Notes: generated from the letters alone by a model not told the origin. Shown: positions 23,801-33,586, counted from the first letter of the stretch. The stretch: DNA of 64,000 nucleotides from Chimonanthus salicifolius (GCA_013350335.1 CM023541.1:34712739-34776738), one strand, 5' to 3'. Translations and numbers: made by a program.

Positions 23801-24863
23801 GCCAAGGGTATATGTTTGGGGACAAGGTTAGTCTATCACAGCATAAATTATTGAAACCATTTGGACGAAATTAAAGAAGCCCCAACCCAATTACGAAGTG
23901 ATAGATGATTGTTCGAAAACTCAAATATCTTCTATCATTTTCAATGGAAAAAACTAAGTTTGAAGGCTTCATCCTGAAACTATACATTGTTCAAAATTTC
24001 ATATGGACTAAACTAAACTTGGGCAAGTAATCTCAACTATATTCTTGCCCATTCTTACTTGAAAGCATTAAAAATATTGAAGCCCAATCAAGTTACATCA
24101 TCTGATCCTAAGCTTGTTTTTAGGCCTAGTTACATAATAGATTGGACCAGGGCCTAATCAGTACAAAGCCTAGTGATATAGTTCGAAGCTGGCCTAACTG
24201 ATATAGAAGTGTTAGTAACCAGAATAAGTATAGCAAATAATTGATTTAATTCACATATTTTTAACCACGAAGTCTCCAACATAATTCTCATTATTTCCAT
24301 TTAAACAGGTTTATAGCGACAAATGAATCATATGCAAATGATTATTACAAAAGCCAACTTCTTCATTACACAGAAGATGAAACTGATCGTAGTGATTTAT
24401 ATGGTCGAGTGACATGGAGGGCGTTTGTTCGTTGGTTGAACACACCCTTTCACAAGAAATGGCGAGATACAGATGTGAAGAATGATGATACTCAACCCAT
24501 CATTGGGAAATCGACCATATACTGGGAGGTAACTTCCTGATCATTGTTAACTCATTCAAAAGAAAATGTATCTGAGCATGATAGGCCATGAGAAAGCTCA
24601 TGAAGAATATTATAGAAAGAGAATTGTAATTTTTTTTTTTAACATGTTAGGAGGTAATTCTTCGCCGATTTGCGGGTCAAGTTGCAAACCGGACTACAAC
24701 TGGTGAGCTTCAGGACATGTGTATGTTAGCAGGACAAGGAGTGGGACTAGTGAATGATATTGCTCCGGTAGCTCAAGTCATTTTGAGGTTTGTAGAAGGA
24801 GCCAAAACTATAATCCAAGGCTTGGGAGAGAAATACCTCCCAGACTCTACTACAACTCCTTAA
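2159..24863 (+). CDS. Nitronate monooxygenase / 2-nitropropane dioxygenase-like protein, 6 exons
   Basis: Exons read by eye: 2159-2290, 2395-2607, 14538-14630, 23681-23826, 24309-24528, 24651-24863 (TAA). Phases are 0,0,0,2,0 and the joined frame is open for about 338 residues, the usual length of plant members. The family is an FMN-dependent TIM-barrel enzyme that oxidises alkyl nitronates; plant roles are poorly known. Motifs seen: APMGADVSGPELVAAV then NAGGIG (residues 16-38), KPFGAGILLEF, QGVEAGGH (136-143, family form QGREAGGH), GICLGTRF near the end of exon 4, and an AGQGVGLV C-terminal motif. Oddities: the FMN-phosphate motif usually AAGGI reads AARTI (169-173); intron 2 has a GC donor (2608); intron 3 has a weak GTTCTT donor, kept because it alone preserves the frame. 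Introns 2 and 3 hold nested retrotransposons. It may be functional or a pseudogene in the making. Confidence 0.85.
2608..3161 (+). other. Start of intron 2 with GC donor; original intron DNA
   Basis: The exon ends ...ATC CAT CAG and the intron begins GCATCC, not GT. The acceptor is TTCAG at 14533-14537. The protein frame runs directly from KVIHQ into VGTVEA, as in family members, so the GC donor is supported by homology. The following pyrimidine-rich 550 bp hold no recognisable gene. Confidence 0.6.
3162..3374 (-). mobile_element. 3' LTR of a reverse-oriented Ty1/copia element
   Basis: The segment starts tgtagaaac and ends attcaaca on the plus strand, i.e. TGTTGAAT...TTTCTACA on the element's strand, about 213 bp. 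It is followed at 3375-3386 by ttcccccttaag, the complement of a polypurine tract, as expected just upstream of a 3' LTR. The element continues in reverse into 3375-3447 and then, after the gypsy insertion, at 12302. The left boundary could be 3 bp earlier. Confidence 0.6.
3448..5430 (+). repeat. 5' LTR of the gag-only gypsy element
   Basis: The LTR is 1983 bp, TGATGAG...CACAACA. The last ~1.1 kb (a tataaataaaggcc box at ~4340, then a T/A-rich stretch to the end) matches the 3' LTR closely, roughly 90% by eye over the final 350 bp. The central U3 (about 3560-4330) does not align with that of the 3' LTR. The probable TATA box is at ~4340. Confidence 0.85.
5437..5454 (+). other. Primer-binding site complementary to tRNA-Asp(GTC)
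   Basis: TGGCGCCGTTGCCGGGGA lies 6 nt after the 5' LTR and is the exact complement of the 3' end of plant tRNA-Asp including CCA (18 nt). This primer is typical of Athila-type gypsy elements. Confidence 0.85.
6753..8215 (+). pseudogene. Retrotransposon Gag (Athila/Tat-type) with a -1 frame break
   Basis: The first frame (6753-7748, 331 codons) carries a plant retrotransposon gag domain at about residues 90-230, with LRLFPFSLKEKVKSWL and SWERFKDSF motifs. The nucleocapsid is in another frame (7682-8215): a CCHC zinc knuckle, CALCSNPGHIAQNC (about 7697-7738), then a Pro/Gln-rich tail and a short LETQLGQLA coiled segment. The frames overlap by 67 nt and differ by -1. This looks like a single indel near 7640-7690 in an old copy; programmed frameshifting between capsid and zinc knuckle is less likely. 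It would have packaged element RNA using pol proteins from another element. No pol follows. Confidence 0.8.
8216..10315 (+). other. Non-coding interior of the gag-only element, with purine tract
   Basis: No pol motifs are seen in any frame. The stretch has T/G-rich DNA (8250-8560), poly(A) runs, an (AT)n microsatellite (about 8774-8803) and an A-rich part (9430-9560). The phrase 'agtttgggggtat' occurs at ~8622 and again at 10302, where it is the polypurine tract immediately before the 3' LTR. Confidence 0.6.
10316..12296 (+). repeat. 3' LTR of the gag-only gypsy element
   Basis: The LTR is 1981 bp, TGATGAG...CACAACA, followed by target duplication GCAGG. The first ~110 bp and the last ~1.0 kb correspond to the 5' LTR. 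The segment from about 10430 to 11230 is different sequence. A tataaatagaggcc TATA box is at ~11280, at the same place as in the 5' LTR. Confidence 0.85.
12302..14311 (-). pseudogene. Ty1/copia pol remnant (RNase H, RT, integrase C-terminus), 5'-deleted
   Basis: Read on the minus strand from 14311: an integrase C-terminal segment (FVHCDKFDARSIRCVFFGYS), RT around 13036-13700 (LVHVDYIVIIGDD in place of YVDD; LKYFLGLEV), then RNase H at 12272-12829 (TDTDWAGCPVDRRFTAGYC, ARSSAKAEYCAM, MFCDNQVAIHIASNP, RTKHIEVDCHFV). Several stops and frameshifts interrupt it. Together with 3162-3447 it is the 3' part of a copia element split by the gypsy insertion. Gag, protease, the integrase core and the 5' LTR are missing, and homology stops near 14311. 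Confidence 0.8.
14631..15495 (+). other. Original 5' part of intron 3
   Basis: It starts at the weak donor GTTCTT after ...GGHIAI. No gene or repeat is recognised; the stretch is AT-rich. Confidence 0.5.
16731..17040 (-). repeat. 3' LTR of the Tnt1-like element
   Basis: The LTR is 310 bp, TGTTGGG...CCCACAACA on the plus strand. It is followed at 17041-17059 by atctccccctccagccc, the complement of the element's polypurine tract. Confidence 0.88.
16988..17534 (-). pseudogene. Copia RNase H remnant
   Basis: The frames 17307-17534 and 16988-17374 carry the copia RNase H C-terminal half: a YDSQSAIDLSKNAMHHSRTK motif, then HIDLRYHWLR and an ADMFSKVLPKNKFE tail typical of the end of Tnt1-type polyproteins. 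The N-terminal part is in a different frame, showing at least one indel. Confidence 0.75.
17745..18652 (-). pseudogene. Copia reverse transcriptase remnant
   Basis: Three adjacent minus-strand segments (18452-18652, 18084-18350, 17745-18056) together show NNTYELVDLPVGRKALQNKW, QIDVKTAFLHGDLDEEIYMK, KKSLYGLKQASQEWY and the catalytic LLYVDDMLIFG. Breaks between them (near 18060, 18350 and 18450) are stops or frameshifts, so no full RT is made. Confidence 0.82.
18642..19077 (-). pseudogene. Copia linker between integrase and RT, frameshifted
   Basis: Frame 18829-19077 starts MFRSRDVVFREDEF, the conserved end of copia integrase, directly after an in-frame TAG. It then enters an acidic Ser/Pro/Thr-rich linker, ends at a stop, and continues in another frame to 18642. 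It is low complexity and not catalytic. Confidence 0.6.
19081..20490 (-). pseudogene. Copia zinc knuckle, protease and integrase
   Basis: An open stretch in the same frame as gag, after gag's TAG. In order: CFHCGRAGHFKNQC (zinc knuckle, about 20440-20490), protease WVIDTGATYHYTP, pre-integrase LWHRRLAHLSERGLQIL, then the integrase core with DLVYSDVCGP, LRTDNGGEYTS and PQHNGVAEHYNRTIVE (D,D,E catalytic triad present), and GYRLWDPAQ before a TAG. Motif set and spacing match Tnt1-type elements. The readable frame from 20439 is 452 codons. Confidence 0.85.
20554..21210 (-). pseudogene. Copia Gag, ended by a TAG before the zinc knuckle
   Basis: 218 codons from ATG at 21210. The fold family is the UBN2-type copia gag with KKADELWTKLSTMYESKAL and YNENMSMSEHLSNFQGMVKQ. 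It ends ...KTHGR-TAG, after which the same frame continues with a basic segment into the zinc knuckle, so the TAG most likely truncates one gag-pol frame. A Tnt1-type element normally has a single open frame. Confidence 0.82.
22312..22323 (-). other. Primer-binding site (tRNA-Met type) of the Tnt1-like element
   Basis: On the minus strand TGGTATCAGAGC follows the 5' LTR after 2 nt. This is the standard complement of initiator tRNA-Met used by plant copia elements. Confidence 0.85.
22326..22635 (-). repeat. 5' LTR of the Tnt1-like element
   Basis: The 310-bp LTR pairs with 16731-17040; it starts TGTTGGG and ends CCCACAACA on the plus strand and is followed by target duplication CTAAG. Confidence 0.88.
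22737..22946 (-). pseudogene. Captured fragment of 4-hydroxyphenylpyruvate dioxygenase (HPPD) inside a gypsy LTR
   Basis: The minus-strand frame 22722-23024 contains about 70 codons that read as plant HPPD: GTKRKSQIQTYLEHNEGPGL, QHLALVSEDIFRTLKEMRQR, VGGFEFMSSPP, NLKNRAGDVLT. In HPPD this is the C-terminal catalytic domain; the His of QHLAL is one of the Fe(II) ligands. The flanking codons on both sides do not look like HPPD, and a stop follows soon after. It lies in the U3 of the solo LTR 15496-23304, in the LTR's own orientation, and is absent from the two LTRs of the intron-2 element. It is therefore a captured host-gene piece, not a working gene. Confidence 0.85.
23305..23680 (+). other. 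Original 3' part of intron 3
   Basis: AT-rich DNA ending in the acceptor ...TGTTCTATAG at 23680. No gene is seen. Confidence 0.5.
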
Positions 24864-25010
24864 AAAGAATTGGACATGCATTTATAAGTGTAGCTTGTAA
24901 AAATATCAAGGCAACTCCAATGACCGTTTCATGGCTATGGCCTAGCAATACATTTTAATACTAGTGACAAATAAAGCTATTGAGAAATAAAGTTGCATGC
25001 CCACCTCTTT
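24864..25010 (+). terminator. 3' UTR and polyadenylation signals of the nitronate monooxygenase gene
   Basis: After TAA (24861-24863) two AATAAA-type signals follow, in gacaaataaagc (~24968) and gagaaataaagt (~24984), within 125 nt of the stop. The exact cleavage site is not determinable. Confidence 0.5.
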
Positions 25011-27600
25011 GATTTTAATCAATAGTTTTCCGAGGGATAGTATCAGTTGTTATTGTGTGTATGTGATCTATCATGTATTGTAAGACATCTATTTATATTG
25101 CTAATAATGCTCTTTGAAGCTTAATATATATGCTTGATTTGTCACTTTCTCCCTCTCTATTTGTGTTCTTCCAATTTTTTTAGTGTGATTATCTAGTGTA
25201 GTTAGAGGACATGCCTACTTAACTCTTTGTGATTGTCCCCATTTTGGTGTCAAATTTTAATTATTTACCATTCTCCACCCATTTATCTCTCACATACCTT
25301 GAAAACTCAAAACTCATACTGGACTCGAAATCTTATCAAGTTGAGTAGCTCAATTAAATTTTTGGATTCAACTCGAAAAGAACTAAGTAAAACTCATGGA
25401 TTCGTAAAATTTGAAATCTTATCAAGTTGAGTCAATTAATATAAACTCGTCCAAGTTCTTTTAAATTTAATAATTTCTTCCAATGAAATGAAATATAATT
25501 ATTTCTATATTATTTTCCATTTGGTAAATGACAATAGTTTTGTCTAAAATAATCTGTTCTAGTTCCATTCTTTTCTCCCATGATGCAAGCATCATGGACC
25601 TAGACTTGATTGAGCATATTGCATTGGACTACATGGACAGATTTAACAACGGACACACTAATTGAACCCCATCTAATTAGCTTCTCATAATTTTGGACTT
25701 GGCTCATTAGAACCTTAGATTTGGCCTCATCCACTAAATGACCCAAATACCCACCTTCCAATGACCCAACTACTCAATTAAATGCCCCAAATGAAAAATA
25801 ATTACTTCTATATTATTTTCCATTTGGTGAATGACAATGGTTTTATCTAAAATAATCCGTTCCAGTTTGATTCCTTTCTCCCGGTACAAATAACTCTTCA
25901 ATTTTCCGGATTTCAATTAAGTAGTCAAACACTCAAATCATCCTCAAAATAATGCAAAGCCAAAAAGTATATTACCATTATAACATCCACCAATCGATTT
26001 GCTACAATTTTTTTATTAATTATTCAATATTAAACTTTGATGCCTAAGAATGTATGTGTTCTTCATGGGTCCATGATTAGATGGATTATGCAATCCTTTT
26101 AGAAATTTTGGTGAATATTATTTTAATTAAAGGCTAATAAATAGTTCGCTCTGTCCTCACCAAGCACCTGCGTAAAAAATTAGTTCTTGAACATAACAAT
26201 CATCAAGGGAGGAACATCCAATTAAAAAACCATGTCCCACTTTTTTGCTATTATTGCACCAAGATATTCATCTTTCCAAAAAAAAAAATATTGGACAAGT
26301 TCCTGAATAATTCTTCTTAAATTTCAAATCAAGATGGAATGGGCAAATGAACACTGCCTCTCCAACTCTAAGTCTAAACCATGGAGGGGCGCACTGGAAG
26401 AGATAAGAGAACGTAATTAAATAAACATTGCCTCTCATACTCTTGTTTTTAAAGACCAGGGTGTCCACGCCTCTTAGAACACCTGGCCAATCCTTGGAGC
26501 ATGTGCAAACCTCTCTGTTAGTGTCCCGGCTTGTCGAATCCCTAATTTGTCAATTCCATGACTTGGGAGAAGCACTTGCCGGAAGATTTGAAGACTCAAA
26601 GTGATCAGAAGATTGAATATCAAAGTCCAAGTTTCCAAGTTCATTGGTGCATGGCAATCACACAGGTAAAACTGGCCATAGATGACATTAGGTGGAACCC
26701 ACACCCTTAGTGGACCTAACCTAGACTTAGGGATCATATTGGTAAAAATTAATCTTGAAAGTCCCTTGAGCTAGAACACGATCGACCCGAGGGGGGGGGG
26801 GATTAATTTTTTTTCATATTAAAGCGTTAATTTTCATGTTAAAGCACTGATGAAGCAGCGCCCACATTAGCGCTTTAACATAAAAATGGATGCGTTAAGA
26901 TGAAAAAACGCTATCTAAATAATGTTTTCATCTTAAAGCGTCTATTTTCATATTAAAGTGCTCGTTTTGTGGGTTATGTCGTTGCATTGCCTTTTTTGTG
27001 ACATTGTTGTGATTCTAAAAAGAAACCAAGACAATTTTGTCCAAATTTTGTCCAAAAGAATTTTGAAGCCTCGGAAGTACTCTGACCCAATTAGATAATT
27101 TGTAAGCATATTTTCCCAATTGCAGACTTTTTGAGGTATTTTGAAAAAAAAAAAAAAAAACAAATATTTTAAATTGAAACAATGGCTTATATATTTTAAA
27201 CTTAACTTGTTGTTACAAAATACTTTGTAAGAAAACTAACTTTTAAAATTTTATTTTTTAACAGAAAACTTTATTCGTAATATATGTAAGTAAAAAAAAA
27301 TACGATGATTTTTTTATAAATTTCATCATTATGTTATTGTTTTAAATTTCAATATTTAGAACTACATCAATTTCTTTTAGAAAGAAAAGAAAATATTTAT
27401 AATATGTATTTATATAATAATAATTAAAAATATATATGTCAAGATAGTTGAATAATTTATGAATTAATATTAAATGTTATTACTGTATACATATAAAATT
27501 TAATTATCTTTTAAAAAACTTTGTAAAATGAGCAAACTTTGTAAAATGAGGTTGAATGTGAATCAAACTTAAAACCCTGGTTTATAAGGCAGGCTTCTAG
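25011..27600. other. Intergenic DNA with a spaced 90-bp direct repeat and short inverted repeats
   Basis: No gene is seen. A ~93-bp segment (about 25487-25579) recurs at about 25791-25883 in direct orientation with few differences ('tattattttccatttggt.aatgacaat'). At 26818-26960 short motifs such as 'ttaaagcg/cgctttaa' occur as inverted copies, suggesting a decayed MITE-like sequence. A G-run (11-12 nt) is near 26791. Confidence 0.5.
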
Positions 27601-27609
27601 ACCGCCAGG

Positions 27610-27800
27610 CCATCCCCTTTTGTTAGGCCTTTAGTGAAGGGATCCGCCAAGTTTTGACTTGACTGCAGATAATCAAGTGTGATTACTCTATCTTTGAATA
27701 ATTCATTGAAATAGCTAAGCCTTATCCTATTATGCGTACACTTTCCATTATTAATGATTGTGTAGCTGCACTATCACAATGAATAGAGATAGGTGGTATT
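27610..27800 (-). pseudogene. Ty1/copia RNase H C-terminal relic
   Basis: The minus strand reads a short in-frame relic including RVITLDYLQSSQNLADPFTK, the typical C-terminus of copia polyproteins, preceded by HCDSAATQSLIME. No LTR or other domain is attached. It is a decayed scrap in the intergenic region. Confidence 0.6.
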
Positions 27801-28202
27801 CGCCTAAGCCAAAAGAGAATTTCCAATAAAAAAGTTCCTTAGTCGCTTTGTCTCTTTACAAGTTAGATGTGATCGCCAAAAATTCTGAATCCATCGTAAA
27901 GGGACTTGTAATAGTTTTGTTTCTTAAAAATGATGATATGCTTTTAGAATTGGATATCCACTACAAAAGGCTAATTCGATATTCAAAGTGATCAAAATCT
28001 CTTATATAAGTCTCTAGATCACCCCCTTCAAAACTAATGTAGGACTCATTCGTTGCCTCCAATAACTACAACCCTACCACGAGTGAAGATCCATCAACTC
28101 ATGGATTTTCTTTTAGGGATATCCCACGTAAGTCAACTCGTAATGAATTTCGTTTAAGTATTTAAGAACTATATATGTAGCGCCAACATAACATAGATAA
28201 AG

Positions 28203-28289
28203 TCATGGGTGTAGCTCAACTGGTTGCCTCCCGCCCCAGGAAGCGGGAGGTTACAGGTTTGACCCTCATGGCCTAACTTTAGTGTGCCT
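28203..28289 (+). mobile_element. tRNA-derived SINE, 5' part (split)
   Basis: RNA polymerase III promoter boxes are visible: box A TAGCTCAACTGG (28212-28223) and box B GGTTTGACCCT (28256-28266), about 32 nt apart, in a tRNA-like segment that keeps a GC-rich stem. The element is interrupted at tgcct by a giant solo LTR and resumes at 35360 with a poly(A) tail near 35448. It is not a working tRNA gene: the arms do not form a full cloverleaf and downstream SINE body follows. Confidence 0.65.
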
Positions 28290-29430
28290 TATAACACCCT
28301 GCCCTTTTTTACTTGCCGAAAATCAGAGTCTATTTCTTTTTTAATAAATGAGTGAGAGAGAGCAGGGCGCCACGATGCGAGCTGTCCGAACTTCTAAAGC
28401 CCGACCCTTAACTGGTCAACCATACGTGTGAGTGGACCAAGTCCACTAAAACAGTTCACACGTACTCAAGTTAACATACGGAATAAATCCTAAATGTGGA
28501 ATTATAATAGAATCCAAATTCTATTCCATTTTAGATAGCAACGTAGTCCATGTCTTAACCATAATTATTTTAATTTAAATATCCAAAATAAATCATTCAA
28601 ACCATAGCAAATAATCTAAGTTATTACATGCACAAAAGCTATCTACTCAAATTACATTTCCATGAGTAACTTAAACAAAATTGAAACTAAAACATCCAAG
28701 CTCCTAAGCTTGGCTCCGATCACGTTCATCGTTCCGTTCAATTCCTGCGTCATCAACTAGGATAGAAGTAGGGCGTTAGACAACGCGCCCAGTAGGTACT
28801 CCAAATAGGGTTAACACATGGTTAGTACAAAATCATATAGATAACATAATACTAAAACCATGTAAAACAATGCCATGCCATGGTATCTTATGCAATGAGT
28901 CTCACCCATCGCCCGTATAACAAAACATCCTCTTGATGGAATCTCCTCATCAAGGTATCCCCACAGTTGCCTTATGGACTCCCCGACGGAGTGTGGTCTT
29001 CGATTACCTCTGGATGGATAATGCACATCAAGGTACCCCCACAGTTGCCTTAAGGATGCCCCGACGGAGTGTGGTCTCCGGTTACATATCATCCCCCCCA
29101 TGCCATGCATGAGATGTAAATGAATACATGCTATGTAATAATACAAGTTATAGCATTTAAATCTCATATTTGAAACATATCATTTATACAAAATAGCTCA
29201 TCAAAATATGAATCAAAACATCATACATAACCCATGGTTTCAATGATGTAAGAATCCTACCAATGACAAACTTATGTGTCCTTGCATTTTTGTCCTAAAC
29301 CGCTCACCGATCTCGTTAAGCCGATCGTACACCGCTTGTGAGATCCGTTACCTTATTACATATCAATTAATCAAACCCATGTTCCAATTGATTTCCCACC
29401 ATGTTTAAGTCCATAAACATGTCTTAGTGG

Positions 29431-30479
29431 GGTTCGGCCATACAACATGGCCGAACCTCACTCACTTGAATTTGGGTCCCTCTTTTTATTTATTAACCAA
29501 TCCCACATAAGTTTAACCATTTAAGAAACCCTAAGTCCACAAAATATTCCTTAGTGGGATTCGGCCATACAACATGGCCGAACCTCACTCCCTTGGTTTT
29601 GTGCCCTTCTTTTTAGTCCTTTCATCTTTTAAATTAAGTCCAAGATCATATCATCTTTGATTCATTAATCTAATCACTTATAAATTAATCATTTAACGTT
29701 AATCACAACCTAAGTCCACAAAATTATTCCTCATGGGGTTCGGCCATACACCATGGCAGAACCCATGATCTTTCATTTTACCCATATTTACCTCTTTGCC
29801 ATTATTTCCATCACCTTATGTTTAGGTCCAAAAAAACATAAATCCATGACTAAACATTTCATGCACAAATGATTTATCAACATAAAACTCATAATCAAAT
29901 CCTTCCATCTCCTAGCGTAATCATTCATTTATTTTATCATAAATAGACTCTAAATGACCCTTTAAAAATGGTCCATGGAGTTCGGCCATGGTGATGTCTT
30001 ATTTCCCATCTTCTCCTTTAAATGATATACACTCTTAGGTCCATAATCAAAGTCCCTCCATGGGGGTTTAACCATACATTTAGGTTCATCCTTTTGGATC
30101 ATCATTAACCATGTTTAAAATCAATTAAAGTTACCATCATTCCCCCATCATTTCCATGATCTAAATAAATGTACATAATTCAATAATTCTTTATGGGGTT
30201 CGGCCATACCCAATGGCCAAAACCCATGGTCTAAGGTTCTTCACCAACATACTTCCATTTAGACACTTTAAAATCCTTAATACTTTTTCATGGGTTTCGG
30301 CCATACAACATGGCCGAACCCTATGGTCCATTATTTTCCTTAAAATATATCCAAAATCCATGATTGATCCTTTGATGGGGTTCGGCCATACAACATGGCC
30401 GAACCTCATCCAACCCCTTTTAGGTCCTTCATCGTTCTTGTATATACAATTTAGGGTTTGGCCATGCAATGGCCAAACC
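29431..30479 (-). repeat. Hairpin array in LTR A (7 copies)
   Basis: Imperfect palindromes of the type GGTTCGGCCAT-loop-ATGGCCGAACC occur at about 29431, 29557, 29735, 30195, 30292, 30377 and 30453, spaced about 75-460 bp. Stems are ~9-11 bp; typical loops here are 'acaac' or 'accca'. A half copy lies at ~29980. Confidence 0.85.
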
Positions 30480-30504
30480 ATGTTCCTTGACCATCTTTTC
30501 TTAC

Positions 30505-30823
30505 TTAATAACAACTTATCAGGTACTTACCGATTCCGCGACTCCTCCGGTTTCTTTCACTCCTTCTTGTTTCTCCGATCTTTTCCTTCCTTATCCTCTT
30601 CTTCCTTCCTTCTTGATCCTTGGCCGAGATTGATCTTAATAAAATCTCTATGAGTGGTTCGGCCAAGAGGTGTAGGTTTGAGAGAGGGAGAGAGAGAAGA
30701 TTTAAGATAAAAAACTCTAAGTGTTCTCTCCTTTGTTCAATGAGAGTGATCGGCCTTGAGTGAGAGGGAGAGAGAGTGAGATGAAAATACTCTATAAGTG
30801 TTCTTGTCTTGAGGGGTGGTTCG
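30505..30823. other. Pyrimidine-rich part of LTR A up to the LTR B insertion
   Basis: CT/GA-rich, with ttcggccaagag and gagagagggagagagag runs. The insertion point of LTR B lies in a 'ggtggttcggccaagag' phrase, split at its target duplication GTTCG. Confidence 0.5.
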
Positions 30824-31944
30824 TGTAACACTCCAGATTTTCAAGTTATAAATAATTACGGAAATTACCCATTTAATTTATGAACTTTAGATATGGATCT
30901 TAGATGAGTAAAATGTTGGGTCTTTTCCCAATTAAGACCCAACGATTTTGATAAATGGTTTCAAATAAATTTAAATGGGGTTGAATTTAAATGGTAATGA
31001 AATATAATTATAAAAAAAAAGGGAAATGGATTAAGGATATGCGCATGATGAGTGGGAGATATGCATATCCATGTCATATGCGCATAATATGTTGGAATAT
31101 TTTTAAAGGGATCCTTTCCCTTGATTAAGAGTGATATTAGGGAATTATTAAATAAAGAAGATGTCTAAACTAAATAAAGAAATTACATTGCCGTGTATGA
31201 AGATAGGCTATCCATGAGATATGCGCATAAGATCTCTTTTAGAGGGGTCTTTTCTTGATTAAAGACAGCAAGAGGCAATTACTAAATTTAAGGGGTCTTG
31301 GCATCTTCTAAGATAGGACAATTAGATTGATAAAAGAAAAGAAGAGAAGGCTCACGGCAATTACAATTGTAGCACCTTCTAAGATTGGCTAATGGGGTAT
31401 TATTAGAAGAGAGACAGCCACAAGCAAGGGGTACACGGCAATGGCTAAATTTAAAGGGATCATGGCACTTTCTATTTAGGAATGAGATATGCGCATAGGA
31501 TCAATTAAAAGAGGCAACAAGGAGGGGCGCATGGCACCTTCTAAGTTGGGATTAAGGGAAGGTTTTAATAAAAGAAAGGCATCAAGGGCGCATGGCACTT
31601 TCTATTTTGGATTAAGTGGAGGTTTTATAAACAAGGGAAGTGCACACGGCAAAGGGGATTGCAGCAAGGGGTACACGCCATTACATTCAAAGAGAGGCGC
31701 ATAAGGCAAAAGCTTGGAGTAATTTCTATTCCAAAACATCTTCTCTCTCTCTCTCTCAAATTATATCTCACGGCATTTACATACAAAGAAGGGCAGCCAG
31801 CAAGTGAGAAAGATCTAGGAGGAGAGAAGGCCAAGGAAGAAAAGAATTGGAAGAGCAAGAACCAATCGGAGCGACGGAAAACCGGAGGAGTCGCAGAACC
31901 GGTAAGTGATTTTATGATTTTTGTTTAAAAGATAAGGAAGCATA

Positions 31945-33217
31945 GGGTTCGGCTATGGTGTATGGCCGAACCCCATGGAAGGGAATTGGGAGATGAATAT
32001 AGTGTTTATTAATGGAAAGACATGGTTTAATGTATGAAATTTTAAGGGATGTTTGAAGGATTCTTGGTGAAGATTCTAGACCATGGATGGCCGAACCCCA
32101 TAAATATTTATGGAATTATGTTCATGTACTTAGAACATGGAAAATGATGTGAAAGGTCTATGATTTTGAAAGGTTAAAATGGAGAAGTATTGGTTATGTT
32201 TTAAAGGATGGCAGTTTTGTAAATACATGATAATATGGAGGATCAAGGGTTCGGCCATGATGTATGGCCGAACCCCATGAGGTCTTTTATGGATTTAATT
32301 TATTAAAGGAATTTTATGGGATGAATGATTTTAAAATGAGGATTATGAACCATAGGGTTCGGCCATGGTGTATGGCCGAACCCCATGGAGTTGTAATGGT
32401 ATTTTTAATGTATGATAATTATTTTGGAAGGAAGAGATTAAATTGGAAAGTCTCTAATTTTGGAAGGAAGAGATTAAAATGGAAACCTTCTAATTATGGA
32501 AGGGTGGATGATTAAGTTGGAAACTTTTTAAGTATGGAAGGATTGATGATAAATATGGAAACCTTCTAATTGAGGAAGGATGGATGATAAATTTAGAAAT
32601 CTTCTAATTATGGATTATTGGTGAAGGTAATGGAAAAGTTGTAAATACATGCCAAAATGGAGGATCATTGGTTCGGCCATGGTGTATGGCCGAACCCCAT
32701 GGGGATTTGTTTATGGAACAATTTATGGATCTATTATGTGTAAGTGTTAATGAGTGAAAGGTTCGAAATAATTAGACCAATGGCAAGGTTGTAAATACTT
32801 CCTAAAATGGAAGGTTAGCCATGGATGGCATTTTGGTAATTAAGTGAAAATAGAGGACAATGGATTCGGCCATGGTGTTGGCTGAACCCCATGGGGAAGG
32901 TTTTCTGGACTTAGATGTTTATGGATCTATGTTTTGGATCTAAACATGGGTGAATAAATGAATGTGACTAACCATGGAAGGAATAATGGCATTATTGTAA
33001 TTAATTGAATTAATGGACCATGGGTTCGGCCATGATGTAGGGCCGAACCCCATGGGAATTGTTTGGTGGACCTAGGGTTATGCATTTTGGATTAAAATAA
33101 ATGGACTATTAACTAAGGTTTAGACCAATGGCATTTTGGTAATGAATGGAATAAATGAGCGAAAAAGAAACTAAAACAAAAAGGGTGAGGTTCGGCCATG
33201 GTGTATGGCCGAACCCC
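31945..33217 (+). repeat. Hairpin array in LTR B (7 full copies, 1 half copy)
   Basis: Palindromic units gggttcggccatggtgtatggccgaacccc, or close variants, lie at 31945-31974, 32247-32276, 32355-32384, 32670-32698, 32862-32890, 33023-33052 and 33189-33217, with a half copy at ~32081-32100. Stems are 9-12 bp with loops of 6-8 nt (ggtgt, gatgt). Each is followed by 'catgg' and a spacer of roughly 80-290 bp, some carrying repeated phrases such as 'ggcattttggtaat'. Confidence 0.9.
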
Positions 33218-33586
33218 ACAAGTTTGGTTTATGGACTTGGACACTGCTGTAAATCAAGTGGGACTTGGTTTTAATTGATTGTTATATTATAAGGTAACGG
33301 GACCTCACAAGGTGTTTACGATCGTGAACGGTTACCGGACGAAAGACGCAAGGACACGTTAGCGGTCTTTGGTAGGATTCCACCTCTTTGAAACCATGGG
33401 TTTATGTGCATTGTTTTATCTTATTTTTGATGAATATATGTTGCAAATGATATGTTTCAAATTGTGATTTTAAATGCTATGTTTATATGATAAAATAGCA
33501 TGTAGTTTAAATTTGAGTTTTAAATGCTATGATTTGTATTTCTACATAGCATATTGGCATTTGCATCTCATGCATGGCATTGGAGG

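Noticed and set aside
28203..28275. Possible tRNA gene
   Set aside because: Box A and B are present, but the full cloverleaf and anticodon arm are not, and SINE body with a poly(A) tail follows after the LTR insertion.
29431..33217. Regularly spaced palindromic repeats that look CRISPR-like
   Set aside because: Spacing varies from about 75 to 460 bp, spacers are related to each other, the host is a plant nuclear genome, and the array lies in LTRs with target duplications. No Cas genes.
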